Of a DNA stretch of 64,000 bases, positions 32,641 through 44,156 are shown one piece after another (position 1 is the stretch's first letter; each line of letters begins with the position of its first letter). The translations under genes were made by a program, and so were the position numbers. Source of the stretch: Dichetophora obliterata (lineage: Eukaryota > Arthropoda > Insecta > Diptera > Sciomyzidae); contig OY986435.1 of the NCBI GenBank assembly GCA_963920525.1, positions 301,333,908 to 301,397,907 of the forward strand, read 5' to 3'. Under the pieces are notes generated by a model. That model had not been told where the DNA came from. It saw only the letters and a program-made list of their open reading frames with translations, and made no database searches.

Positions 32641-33899
32641 CGTTTGGTGTTATTAGTTTTTTTCAATAAAACATTCGTTATCATCAGTCGTTTTTCTATT
32701 GTCAGAGCAAAAACTTTTCAGCCCATGTAATACATATTTTTGCCATAGTTTCTATTGAGCCAACTCACTGTGTGTCATCACAGCTCAAGTAAGTTTTGTA
32801 CGCATGAGAAACTGAGAAAAAACTAAGAAAACGTGTCGGACACACATTCTCACACTCATGCACACGCACAAGAACGTCCTCAACATAGCAATCTCCAACA
32901 TAAAACAACTTTAAAGTACGTTCAACGACCTCCTGCCGCAACATCATTCACTGTCATTCATTCACTAACAGCCAACCGCTTCATCTTTCAGCATCACGAC
33001 CGACCAAACTTCCGCTTAAGATGTTGGGGAGACGCAGTAAGTGTCTGCGTGGGGCAGGTGGCTGTGACAGGCTTTATAATTGAAAAGTTGAAGGATTTCT
33101 TTCAAGACTTCTAAATTATCTTATGCAAGATTTTCATGGACTGTTTTGAATATTCTTTGTTTCTTGTACGTTTTGAGACAGTGGCTGTTGTGGTTTGCAC
33201 ACTTCTTTCTTTACCTTCTTTTTTCTCTCAATGCTTCAGTATTCAATATGTTGGAATTAAGGTCAAATCATATACAAACTCGTTTTGCAACTGTCGCTTA
33301 TGTCGGCGGGGATGATGATGATGATGATGATAATGATGATAGGTAGAGTAGGGATTGGTGGGATGGTTAAGGTTCTGTGCTAAAAACTTTTTCATATTTA
33401 TATATTTTGCTGGTGTTTGGCGTGCAAAAAAAAACAAATAACACCAACCGGAACCGGATGTAAAGTTTGTTTTCTTTTAATTCTTAAGAATCGCATGCGA
33501 CATTCTTTTGTTCCATGAAGGCGAACACTTTGTTTTCTGTTTTTGTTTCTGTCTCGTTGCAATACTCAACTTTTGTGCAACAAGCATGCTGTTGAAGAAT
33601 GCTCGTAAAACTATATTTAGGTTGTTTTAAAATTGCACACTAAAAAAGAATTTAATAGCAAGACATGAGCAGAAAAATATTCAATAAGCACAAGGAGTAA
33701 CTAGTTGTTACTGCAATTTTGGCAGTCTTCTTTAGTAAATACCAAGATGCAAAGATTTCGAAATTTTCTTTAATTTTTGAAGTAAAACTGCTTAGGCGGC
33801 GATTTGATGTTGAGGGTAAATTTTAAGAGTCTCGTCACGAAAAAGTTTAGTCATAAAAAATATTTCGAGTCTCGTCACGTTTTTGTGTGCATAAGCAAT
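32641..33899. other. Unassigned DNA with GAT microsatellite
   Basis: A (GAT)n run lies at 33,311-33,343. 32,830-33,110 is relatively GC-rich with a chance 93-residue frame of no known family. 'cacgcacaagaacg'-type text at 32,850-32,880 is low complexity. Confidence 0.4.
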
Positions 33900-34125
33900 G
33901 ATGTTTTCTATTTTTTGTGTTTTTTTGTATGGGACCTCCAGAAAAGTGGCAGATAGAATGTAAGAGTGTTCAGAGGATATGTTGAGGGAGAAAAATTAAT
34001 AGGACCAGCTGATACATTTGACCCCCATAGGGATCATATATTTTTTAATATGAACTCTAATAGACTTTTTTGAAGTGAAACTTAGGCGGCGATCTTTCGA
34101 GTCTCATAACGAAGATTTTTAATTT
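33900..34125 (+). repeat. Divergent unit of the GGGTGACAGATAGAGTG repeat
   Basis: 'ttctattttttgtgtttttt', then 'ccagaaaagtggcagataga' and 'gtaagagtgttcagaggata', match the units at 35.1 and 35.5 kb. It contains two 'cgagtctcgtcacg' copies of its own. Confidence 0.6.
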
Positions 34126-34202
34126 CGACATGATTCGAGCCTCGTCACAAAAATGTTTCTGCCACAGCAGATACCATTGAGATAGACTTTTTGTGGGGCT
34201 GC

Positions 34203-34953
34203 ACAAATATGGGTATTTCCACAAAAAAGTCTATCATGACCAAAATATTAAAACTCATTAAAAACTTATTATTTGATGATATTATCTAAGAGAAATATTT
34301 TAATTTTATGAAGCAATTTCTACATAAATTCATTAACCACGATGATTACGTCGTCTGCACTGTTTCACAAATGCAGTTTTTCTTTTTCGTAAATGTTTAG
34401 TAAATGTTTCGTAAGCTTTTTTGTATTAGTAAAAACGAAAGATATTGAAAAAATGGTTGAAGCAAGGAAAGAACAATATAAGTATTAAATTTATAAGTAT
34501 TAAATACTAAATTACATAATTACTTAATTACCCAATCGAACTGCAATGAAAATTTAAGCAACGTAACGTAACGTCAGATCAAAAAGGCTAATAAAAAAAC
34601 CCATAGAAGATTTTTTTAATTTGATCACTTGGAAAATAAACTTATGTTATTTTAAAACCTTCTAAAAAAATTGTATACAAAAAGTCTTGCCCAATTCAGA
34701 GAGTTTTTCAAATTTTGTAATCCAAGTCAAAAATCACTTCTGTTTTTTTGTAACGTAACGCCAGCACATATTTTTGCTTATATCTTAAAATCCTTAGGGT
34801 CGATTGTTATCATTGGTTTTACTTAATATAGTGCTACTAAATTACTACGCAAATGTAAAAACGCCTTTTTAGAAATAACACATTTTCATTACTTTTTTTG
34901 TATATTTCTTGATACAAATTGTCCGTAACGCCAGTTTGGAAATGCCCATATGC
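34203..34953 (+). mobile_element. TGGGC-family element with both TIRs
   Basis: Left end TA|TGGGTATTTCC (34,205 on) and right end GGAAATGCCCA|TA (34,941-34,953) define a complete ~745 bp element with TA on both sides. The 5' part matches 1,172-1,384. The 3' part, from 'cttctgtttttttgtaacgt', matches 4,500-4,700 read forward. So it represents a subfamily different from the 10.1 and 47.5 kb copies but with the same TIRs. No protein coding. Confidence 0.8.
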
Positions 34954-35009
34954 AAAAAGTATGCAAAAGGTTTTTGGGTGCACGAGTAATGGCATATGTC
35001 GTAAGGTGG

Positions 35010-36150
35010 AATTTACACGGAGGTTACACAAGACAGTGCAGAATACGGATAAGTTGTCAAACTTTGTGTCTGTGAATAAGCGTCCAGACAGTAGCCAAGA
35101 CAGAAGACAAAATAGTAAAATATTTTTATTTTTCTATTTTTTGTGATGTTTGTATTGGCACCCCCAGAAGGGTGACAGATAGAGTGTAGGTGTGTGCAAG
35201 ATAGTTTATGAAAGTTTGCCACACCCGTTTTTACCGACCACAAATCAATAAGAATGCTATATATCGGATGGTTTTTTTATCGTATTAGACTAAGATTTGA
35301 AAATTTAGTTTGTATGATTACTGTCAGCAACTGCACTAAAAATGGGTGTCCACGCACCTAATTATTTAAATGCGCTAAAATTTTGGCAGTCGATTTGTTT
35401 CGAGTACGAAATGGTTTAAGGCAAAAAGTGTTGCCGCACCTCTTTTACCGCCCATAATTTCATAAAAATGCTTTTTTTCGAACGGTTTTGGCTGCATTAG
35501 ACTAAAATTTAGTAATTTACTTTCTATTTTTTGTGATGTTTGTATTGGAACCCCCAGAAGGGTGACAGATAGAGTGTAGGTGTTTGCAAGATAGTTTATG
35601 AAAATTTGCCACACCCCTTATTACCGACCACAAATCAATAAAAATGCTATATATCGGATGGTTTTTTTATCGTATTAGACTAAGATTTGAAAATTTAGTT
35701 TGTATGATTACTGTCAGCAACTGTACTAAAAATGTGTGTCCACGCCGCCCCTTTTACCGCCCACAATTTAGTGAATATTATATATTTCAGGAAATTCCGG
35801 TCGTGCAAGACTAAAATTTTTTAATTTAGTTTTTATGGTTACTTTCGGGAACTACTAAAAATGCGCGTGATCGCTCTATAGCCACGCCCACTTTTTGATG
35901 AATTATTAAAATTTACTAATGGGCCGATTGCGCTAAAATTTTGGCAGTCGATTTGCTTCGAGTACGAAATTGTTTAAGGAAAAAAGTGTTGCCGCACCTC
36001 TTTTCCCGTCCACAATTTCATAAAAATGCTTTATTTCGGACGGTTTTGGTCGCATTAAACTAAAATTTAGTAATTTACTTTCTTTTTTTTGTGTTGAATG
36101 GGAATCTCAGAAGGGTGGTAGATAGAGCGTAGGTGTGTTTAGAAGTTAAG
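35010..36150 (+). repeat. Long tandem/direct repeat array, periods ~390 and ~550 bp
   Basis: 35,130-35,355 recurs at 35,519-35,745 almost unchanged ('gatgtttgtattggMaccc', 'gaagggtgacagatagagtg', 'gctatatatcggatggtttt', 'gtatgattactgtcagcaac'). A second block ('ggcagtcgatttgYttcgag' through 'tagtaatttactttct') recurs at 35,390-35,530 and 35,937-36,085. A third divergent 'cagaagggtggtagatagag' lies at 36,107. Non-coding; inverted relatives lie at 52.8-53.7 kb. Confidence 0.88.
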
Positions 36151-36515
36151 AAGATTCACTCCTGTACTGTACGCGCTATACTGGTCTTTTTTTATACAGT
36201 AGATAGATCCTCTACAATTGATGCAATTTTCGTCTCAAATTTTAGTTATAACAAACCATTAAAATCAGAATTACCAATTGAAGCACAACCAATGACAGTG
36301 TAAATATTAAATAAGCGGAATATTTTTTATGCAAATTTTGTAGTGTATTTCTTTTGAGATGCTCTCCCTCTTTCTCTCTGTCTCTTTCATTACGCTATAA
36401 TGTAATTTTTTAAATTGTTTTTAAATATGCCAAAAGGATTTTAATAAAACCATTTGATGATCTCAAAATCTTTGCTTCATTTCTGGAAATATTGTGGTCT
36501 TGAAAGGGTTAAACA
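36151..36515. other. Unassigned AT-rich DNA
   Basis: A pyrimidine-rich 'ctctccctctttctctctgt' run lies at 36,362-36,390; otherwise featureless. Confidence 0.35.
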
Positions 36516-36523
36516 GTGATGAG

Positions 36524-36725
36524 TAGGGATCGGATTTTTATGCAAAATCATTTTTAAATCAAATCCTGTTTAAAAATAGGATAGCAACAAAAATTTTGTT
36601 TTCTAAAAATATTGATTAAATGCACATATTTTATCTAAATGTTTTAAAATGTTGCATAAAATTTGTACAGTTTAGATTTTTGACACTAATTTTTTTATAC
36701 GTTTTGCATAAAAATCCGATCCCTA
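36524..36725. mobile_element. hAT-type MITE with 8-bp target duplication
   Basis: TIR tagggatcggatttttatgc (36,524 on) and its complement ending at 36,725 are near-perfect. The flanks gtgatgag (36,516-36,523) and gtgaagag (36,726-36,733) agree at 7 of 8 positions, as expected for an old hAT target duplication. It is 202 bp and non-coding. Confidence 0.85.
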
Positions 36726-36864
36726 GTGAAGAGTCAGCAGAGTTAAATAAAATTTAACAATTATGTATGTGAATATTTGAAAATGTGCTTAAAAATTTGA
36801 AAGCTCTTTATAGAAGATTTTGACAAGTCAACATAAATTGCCGGCATAAAACCCATTTCAGTAT

Positions 36865-37378
36865 GGTAATTCACGATATTGTTATATCGTTGCAAATGCG
36901 TTTTTGCAAGGGTAGATTTTTGTGAACACACCTTTAATATTATGTTGCAAGTGCTTTACTACAGCTGTTTTTTTGTTTAAATTGTTTTCATCATCTGTTT
37001 GTGGTAAGTGTTTAGCTAGATGAATGCAATATTTTAAGAGTAAATAAAAAAGCATTCCCCCTTTTCACACTCTTTGTTAAGACTCCCTCCATTTCCTTCT
37101 AATTTCTGTCTTTTATAATACATTCAACTTTTTTTGCTGCTAAAAATTTACGCAAAAAAACAGCTGAGTAAACAGCTGTGTTCAAAAAGTAGCGCTGGTG
37201 ATGTTCAATGCAAAATTAACACATTCATTCACAATAGCGTGATGTAATATTACTGGATTTGTTACAGCCTTTTGCTATAGCAAATGCATTGATCTTGCAA
37301 ATGCACATCAATGCTTTTTGTCTTTTTAAAAGCAGTAAATTTTGCATTAGCTACGTTGCAACAAGATCGTGGATTACC
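36865..37378 (+). mobile_element. MITE with GGTAATYCACGAT ends
   Basis: Left 'ggtaattcacgatattgtt' and right (complement) 'ggtaatccacgatcttgtt' differ by two bases. The interior repeats ttgcaaatgc and cagctgtt motifs and is non-coding. An inverted relative lies at 9,595-9,992. Confidence 0.75.
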
Positions 37379-38553
37379 TTAATATAAATGCTTTATGCTA
37401 AAACTGTTTATGCTTGGAGTTCTTTTTTAATTTTAACGTAAAAGATTAAGCTAAAATAAATTATAGGAAATTAATAAAATTTAATAGCTTTTGTAAGTTT
37501 ACGAAATATGTAGAGATTTTTTTTTTACTTTAAAAAAATGCAAATAAGTTCTTGTTTAAAATTTTTATAAACGATATTTTTCTCTCTTTTGCAATATTTT
37601 GTTTAGAGTTGTCTTTAAATTCGCACAGATTTGGTTTTTATTTAGAACTTTGATTCGAAATTTCTTTCAAAATAACATTATAACAAAAATGTAAAAAATT
37701 TAACTTAAAATAATAATAGCAAAACATTGCTTATTTATAATAGTAATTCTTGAATTAAATTTAAGCTTTCATTAAAGTTCATTTAAACTTGGTTGCCATT
37801 AAAAAATATTTGGGGCATGTTTACTTCACTGTGCGAATTAACTCATACTTTCCGTAACAAGATTTTAACTGATGCTGCCACCCTAAGCAAACAACTGGCT
37901 AGCATAACCTTGTGGCAACATCTATGGGATTTGGTTGGATTCATTCAACTCGGGATCATTGCGTTGTTTGTCTGTGATTTGTTACAGATGTCGACGTCCT
38001 ATTTAGTGTTTCGGTACACCGAAAAAGTTTTGTTGCCCCCAAGCTGCAGACACCAAATGACAAAGCCGACACCGACAAACCACCATAATTTTATTACTTA
38101 TAGACTAGTAACACAATACAAAATTTAATGCATGGGTGTTAGTTAGAAAACCTCAAAGAAATTAAGTGAAGATTTTTACGTTTAACAACAGTGTAACGCG
38201 TGCATTCAAGCCTCACATAAATGTCGAAATGAGATGAAAATAATAAGAAGAATAAGAATGAGAAGACGAAGGAGAACACGCTATGAGAGCAATGACTGGA
38301 ACTTTAGGAATCTTTACTTTATAGACATGAGCTCAGCGGGGTTAAATATTTTTCTGTTTACCTACAATAACTGTATGAAATAATAAAAATTAAAATTATC
38401 TTTTATTTGCAGAGAGCTTGAATGGTGTCTATTGACCTGGTTGGACTCTTAAGCCGCATGTGCCGACATTGAACCAAGACAATAAAGAAATTTATGGGCT
38501 ATTAAAACCGTCATGAAATATTTTAACTTTAACTCAATATCAGAATAAAGACA
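37379..38553. other. Unassigned DNA with an isolated 111-residue frame
   Basis: 37,793-38,128 is open in one plus frame and less AT-rich than its surroundings, but begins with TTG, has no splice or family signature, and matches nothing I recognise. 38,000-38,300 has mixed composition. No further features. Confidence 0.3.
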
Positions 38554-39683
38554 TACAGTGATATGCAAAGATAGAAATAAGTATATACAAGGTGCCCCAG
38601 GTATAGCCTTAATTCCCTCGGGTGGCGATTCTCATTGATTAGCCGAGTATAAAACTTTATGAATGTGGATCCGTCCTCCCCCTCGTAGGAGCAAGAAAGT
38701 GAAAACTTGCAAATATGTGTCATTACGTCTAACCTATCTCAAAAGTCAAAAGCATCTTGAAAAAGAAACTACATGACCTTCAAACCAATGATACAAAAGC
38801 CGTTTTCTAATCTCACCACACAAAAAGCTAACTGTTAAACATGTGGTAATTTAGAATAAAAAATTAGTTGTGTTCGCATTCCGTACTCAAGTAATATGGC
38901 AAGATTAAAAACCAAGTCAATAGAAAACTTTATCATAAAAGAAAAATACATTATCAAAATTTTTAAAAAATTTAAGTTGAATTCAAAATTTTTTTTAGAA
39001 TTAAGTTGCTCATAACATTCTTAAATGGAACTTTATGCAACATTTTTTTATAAACAACTAATGGCTATTTGATTTTCATCTCAACAAGTTATAAATTTCG
39101 GAAATCGGCCAACGGCACGTTTATAGTGGCGACTTGTTGCTTTGCCGAGCCGAGCTGAAACTAAAAAACGCATGGGAGCAATAGAGAACGCAAGTCATGC
39201 ATCTCTTTTGCTCGAAAGCATGTTTGAGTTTAAGCTCTGCTCGGTTCGGTCGTAAGTCGGCTTATTTCGAGCTGAGATGATAGCCTTGAAAACGCTGCAA
39301 ATACAATCATATGGAATCAGCTGAAAGTGCGTATAGTGCCGGCTGAATCATCAGCTTAAAGCTGCCTGTGAACAGTTTTTCGGCGAGCTGGTTCACGCTT
39401 TCTCACTTGCTCGCACGGTTTTTGTTTCATTTTTATTTCATTACGCATGTTATTTTAAATGTTTTTCTAATAAATTACTAATAATGAAGCAAAAAAACAT
39501 ATCGAGGATATAAAACAATGAAAAAACAAGAAACACAATAGCTGCGTTAACACCTAAAAAATTTTTTTTAAAGAACCAAAAATTCTTCATACTATTTTTT
39601 CCTGTTTTCTAAAGCGCTCCGCCCTTCAATATATAATAAATCAATAATCTTTAAACGCATTTTTCTCGAAACTGTTAAAAAAA

Positions 39684-40447
39684 TATTTTCATACACAGAA
39701 ATCCCTGTACAGCAAAGCAAAACAAGCGGGAATGCAAAATGATGATAAGCTGCCTTTTTTGCGTCTTTTGTTTCTCCGCTGGTTCTTTGCTTTTTGTGAG
39801 CTTTTGCATAGACCCCTTTTACATTGATCAAGACTTGAAGTCAAGTTTTTTTGACGTTCTCTTTTGAACTTGACGAAAGCTTTGACATTGGTCAAGAGTT
39901 GAATTCAATTTCTTGTCTTCTTTCCTTGTTTTCTAAAAATAAAACCAGATATGTAGCAAGCAAATAAATAATAGTTTACAGAAATTTTCAAACTGGATTT
40001 TAATTTTTTAACACGATGGAAGTTAACAAAATGTTTTTGCTTAAAAATTTAAATGTAAAATTATATTAAATTAAATGCAAAACAATTTTAATGCAACCGA
40101 AGTCTGACAAACTCACACTAATATGCGAAAAATAAAATAAAAAGCACTGTCAACAACGCGAAAATAACAAAAGGAATACGAAAAATTGCCAGTACAGCTT
40201 CAAGTTTCTTTTTCCCTTCCGTCGCTTCCGATGTGCGGCGAATTGCCTACAAACTCAGAAACTTGACTTCAAGTCTTGATCAATATAAAAGGGGTCAAAA
40301 GCAGCGCGAGCTGTGAAAAAAAATATTTTCATACACAGAAATCCCTGTACAGCAACGCTAAACAAGCGGGAATGCAAAATGATGATAAGCTGCCTTTTTC
40401 GCGTCTTTTGTTTCTCCACTGGTTCTTCGCTTTTTGTGATCTTTTGA
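39684..40447 (+). repeat. ~130 bp direct duplication flanking the MITE
   Basis: 39,684-39,810 and 40,316-40,447 agree at roughly 95%: 'tattttcatacacagaaatc', 'aacaagcgggaatgcaaaat', 'gatgataagctgcctttttt' and 'tttgctttttgtga'. They are direct copies immediately outside the MITE ends, far longer than any normal target duplication. Confidence 0.88.
39814..40299. mobile_element. MITE with CCCCTTTTA..TTGATCAAG ends
   Basis: Left 'gaccccttttacattgatca' then agacttgaagtcaagtt (to about 39,848), and right (40,255-40,299) its complement with one or two mismatches. It is about 486 bp and AT-rich. On each side lies a copy of the same ~130 bp sequence (39,684-39,810 and 40,316-40,447). Confidence 0.8.
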
Positions 40448-40795
40448 ATACCCACAGCAACAGCACCACGGCTGTTAATGCGAAAATATAACAGCCGTGC
40501 TGTCGCTGAGAAACCCATTGAAGCAAAAGAGAAAGCGCGACTTGCACTTCCTTCTTTCGCATGTCTGCCATTAGTCGGGCATTTTTCTTGTTTTCTGGTG
40601 CTATGAGAGCAAAATCAACTCAATAGGAGCAAAAACAGCAGCAAAATGCGAATTTGACAAAATTAGCGAGAAAAAGTAAAAAACCAGCTGATGCAAGCCG
40701 ACGCGAAGTAAGCTCGCACTATAGGCGCTCTCAGCTGAACGCGTTTTCAGCTGAAAATAAGTCAGTCGTAAGCTGGCACTATAAACGCGCCCTTA

Positions 40796-42152
40796 GGGAG
40801 CGTTGACATTGCCAACTTACGACCGAACCGAGCCGAGCTGAAACTCAAACATGCATTTGAGCAGATGCATGACTTGTGTTCTCTATTGTTGGTTTACCGA
40901 GCCAAACTGAAAGCGCGTCTAGCTAAACGCTGATTGTAGTGCGTAAAGTGCGCATAGTGCGCACTTACTGCCGCTGACTTGTTGCAGCAGGTTTTTTACT
41001 ATTTTGTGTTTTTTTGTATGTATTCCCTTTTTGTTGTTGCAATCGAAGGATTAAAAAAGTCACGATATTTCGTGTGTGCTTTTTGCTTTCCTGAAACCAG
41101 TGGACAACAAGTGAGGAAACGAAAATGCGAAAAAAACTATGCAGAAACGCACTTAAAGCCACTGTAAATCGCTTTAAGTCACTTGAAGTCACTTGCTGTT
41201 CCAGCTAGTTTCGAATTTTTTGCAATTGTTTTCCGCTACTTTTTTGTTGCCTTGCTGCTGGGCTTTTTTTTTAATTAGAATTTTTCAAAATAGAATTGCG
41301 TACAAAGAACACACATTAAAATACGTACATCAGCTGCTGACCCAAGACTATTCGATTCTATTCTTCAGCTGAAACGCACTTCAAGCCGCTTCAAGTCACT
41401 TGTTTGACTTTTTTTGTTTCTTATTGCCTTGTTGTTGCGTTTTTATCTCGAACTTTTTTTTGCGGTTTTGTAAAAGAAGTAACAATAAACAAATCATATT
41501 AACGTTTTGTACGATGAAATGGGAGGGAAGAATGCTTTCATACATTTCGTACTAGAAGTGTACGAATACTAAAACACAAATGTTATGAATAATTTCACAA
41601 CGCAACACTGCTTTACATGACAGCCGAATCTTGCGGTGACCATGGTGGTCAATTGATCGGTACGCTGGCAGCTCAAGTGTGCTGCAATTTGTAGTTTTTC
41701 ACGTATATAACTATTTTTTATAGAAAGGCAAAAAAATTCTTTGTGAAAGACTCAGCAAGCTTTCTACAGAAAAAAGTGTTCGTTATTGTTGTCTTTGGTT
41801 TGATTAAACTTAGCTTGTTTTTTTGCAAAAAAAATGAGAAAAACAAAAGCTTTATTTTTTCATCCACGTTTTTTGATCCCAAGAAAAAACGAAGAGAAGG
41901 CGCAACAGCAAAAACAAAAAATATTTTGAAGTATTTTATCGGAGTTTTCCTTGTTGCTTACCGTGCGAGCGAGCGAGAAAGCAACAATCGGCATTCTAAG
42001 AACCAGCGCACAAGTCGCTTTAAGCTGCTTGTTCGGCTTTCACTACACGCACTTTGAGCTTATTTCATATAATTGTATGTACAGCGTTTTTCAGCTTTCC
42101 CTCTCGGTTCGGTCCGGCAAAGCAACAAGTTGCCACTATAAACGCGCCCTAA
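40796..42152. mobile_element. Inverted-repeat element with GGGCGCGTTTATAGTG ends (second)
   Basis: It begins 'gggagcgttgacattgccaa' directly after the first element and ends (complement) 'gggcgcgtttatagtggcaa' at 42,152. Short motifs tttaagtcacttgaagtcact, in variants, recur at about 41,170-41,200, 41,370-41,405 and 42,010-42,030. The open frame 41,743-42,057 has no recognisable family and is Lys/Phe-rich. Confidence 0.6.
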
Positions 42153-42362
42153 GAGATACATTAAATATGGAGTAAAATGTAATGACACATATTTTCAAGT
42201 TTTTCCTCTCTAGCTCCCAAAATGGGGAGGGGTAACCGTCATCATTGCATTTTTTACTCAACTAATCATGGAGAATCACTAACCGAGGGGCAAATATTGT
42301 ATATAATTCATGCAGCTTTAAATATAAAAATCCAGGTGTCCCTATTTCTTTGCACATCACTG

Positions 42363-44150
42363 TATATATTATAAATATATTTAAGAATAAAGTTTTTTCT
42401 AAATGACCTTGTTATTTATTATGTTGATTTTATATGATTTAAATAATAAATGTTTGATAGTTTAAATCATACTTGATTTTAAATACAAATTCTTTATGAA
42501 TTTAGGAAAAAGTATGCCTATTTCAATAAGTATTGTAGATGGGAAGTCACAAATAATTTGAATGTACAACATCATATTGCAAATTTTGATATATTCAAAG
42601 ATTAACTTTAAATAAAGTTTATAAGGAAAGCCAAGTAGTAAAAAGGATACATTCTTTAAAATCTTCTTTTCGGGAAAAAGTGTATGTTTTATATTTTCTC
42701 TAAAGAGTTTACATAATTATTCTTAAAATTTTCAAGTTATGCAATTCAAGACGTTTTTACGCAACATATTACACAACAGTTACGCATAAGTAACTTCATG
42801 CACATAAAGTTGGCTCATTCATTTTTGATTAAATATTTGTTTTAAAACCAAAAAAAAAACATGTTCTACAATGTGCATAATGTATATGTAATGTCATGTG
42901 ACCTATAAGATAAAAAAAATTTCAAATGAAATGTAGTTTGGGTGGGGTAAGTTCCACCATAAACGACATTTTTTTCTAGAAATTCGAAGATTGTGCTGTG
43001 ATGTGCTCGGTTTGTGCTGCCATGTGTCATAGAGAGTTTAGAAATAATTATAAATTTGCTAACTTTAAGAGCGGAAATAGCATTTTTACTTTTCAAAGTG
43101 TTAAGCTTTCTTTAAAATATTTACAATGCAATAAACCGGTGATTAGCATAGAATGAAATAATGTGTTTGAAAGTCGAGAAATTGAGTGAAGATTTTCGCA
43201 TGTTGAACCCTAATTCACTACACCATATAAATGTCATATAAACACTACCCTAGGTTTAAGCACACCCAGCATTTCAACTCGATACCATTGATTGAATTTT
43301 TGTTATTGAACGATGGTTTTCAAATATGATATTTGATTTACCAGACTGCAAAAAATCGAATAATATATTGCAAAATACAACATTTTGTCCGGAAACAGAA
43401 CATTTAATGCAAGAACCAATATTATTATTGTAATTTTTTCTACAATTAGAAAATTTTTCTATAATATTTGCAATATATTATTGAAAAATAAAAGCTATGA
43501 ATGAAGCAAAAAAATAAAGAATAAAAATAGCTAAGTTCTTTACAAATTTTGAAGACGTTGAACTCAGTCTATTTATAAGAAGTTAAGCACATAATCCATA
43601 CATTAGTACGCAAAAACGAAACTTTAGCCGCCTTTTTATGGACTTTTAGATAACACATTTGAATGAAACTTATATTATTTGAGAGCTCTAGTTCAAAGCA
43701 AGTGCACAATATAATTTTTATTCAAATGTTTTGTCATTTAGATAAGTAAAAATTAAAAACACTTTCCCCATATAAAAAAAGGCAGCAAAAAAAAGCCACA
43801 CATTTGCTATATTGAGCCATGGTGTAAGAAATCAAGCTGTAAGTGACGTCAACGTCGTACAATGATGCGAAAGGGCCTACTAGCCGAAATTAATTCGAAA
43901 TCGAATTTTTCAATTCTGAGCATGTAGAACTCTTAAAAAATATCTACTGACCTAAGGAATAATTTACCTTCGCTTTCTACAAAAAATACGAAAATTCTTC
44001 ATTATACTTAATTATAATTTTGAAATATTTTCTAATATCCAAAAACGTTAAAAATTAGCATACTTAATGACAAAGATATTTTATTTTGATATAAAATAAA
44101 TTTAATGACGTATCTTTTAAAATGTTGGCGCTATAAAACGGTTTTTAGGG
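42363..44150. other. Unassigned AT-rich DNA
   Basis: 42,430-42,490 repeats the 'aatgtttgatagtttaaa' motif of the 31 kb inverted pair. The rest shows no recognisable coding or repeat structure. Confidence 0.35.
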
Positions 44151-44156
44151 ATATAT

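Larger units (their letters stand above)
39113..40795. mobile_element. Inverted-repeat element with GGGCGCGTTTATAGTG ends (first)
   Basis: The left end 'cacgtttatagtggcgactt' and right end (complement) 'gggcgcgtttatagtgccag' are inverted. Both sides carry blocks such as 'gccgagccgagctgaaac', 'tcagctgaaa' and 'cggttcggtcgtaagt'. A MITE (39,814-40,299) lies inside. The segment 39,175-39,265 is an inverted copy of 40,800-40,890 in the neighbouring element. The region is less AT-rich than its flanks. No protein family recognised. Confidence 0.65.
38556..42362. mobile_element. Tc1-type element with ~190 bp inverted ends, filled by other elements
   Basis: The left end TA|CAGTGATATGCAAAGA (38,554 on) and right end TTTGCACATCACTG|TA (to 42,364) are inverted and TA-flanked, as in Tc1/mariner elements. 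Homology continues about 190 bp inward: 'ggtgccccagg' against 'aggtgtccc' on the other strand, 'gattctcattgattag', 'tgaaaacttgcaaatatgtg' and 'tgtcattac'. No transposase gene remains. The interior is occupied by inverted-repeat elements (39,113-42,152). Confidence 0.8.

Noticed and set aside
32833..33114. 93-residue frame with His-rich start
   Set aside because: No family signature, no splice sites in fitting positions; chance frame in a GC-richer patch.
33146..33346. Frame ending in poly-Asp
   Set aside because: The Asp run is the translated (GAT)n microsatellite.
37793..38128. 111-residue frame as possible exon
   Set aside because: No recognisable domain, non-ATG start and no supporting splice signals; kept only as a note in the stretch annotation.
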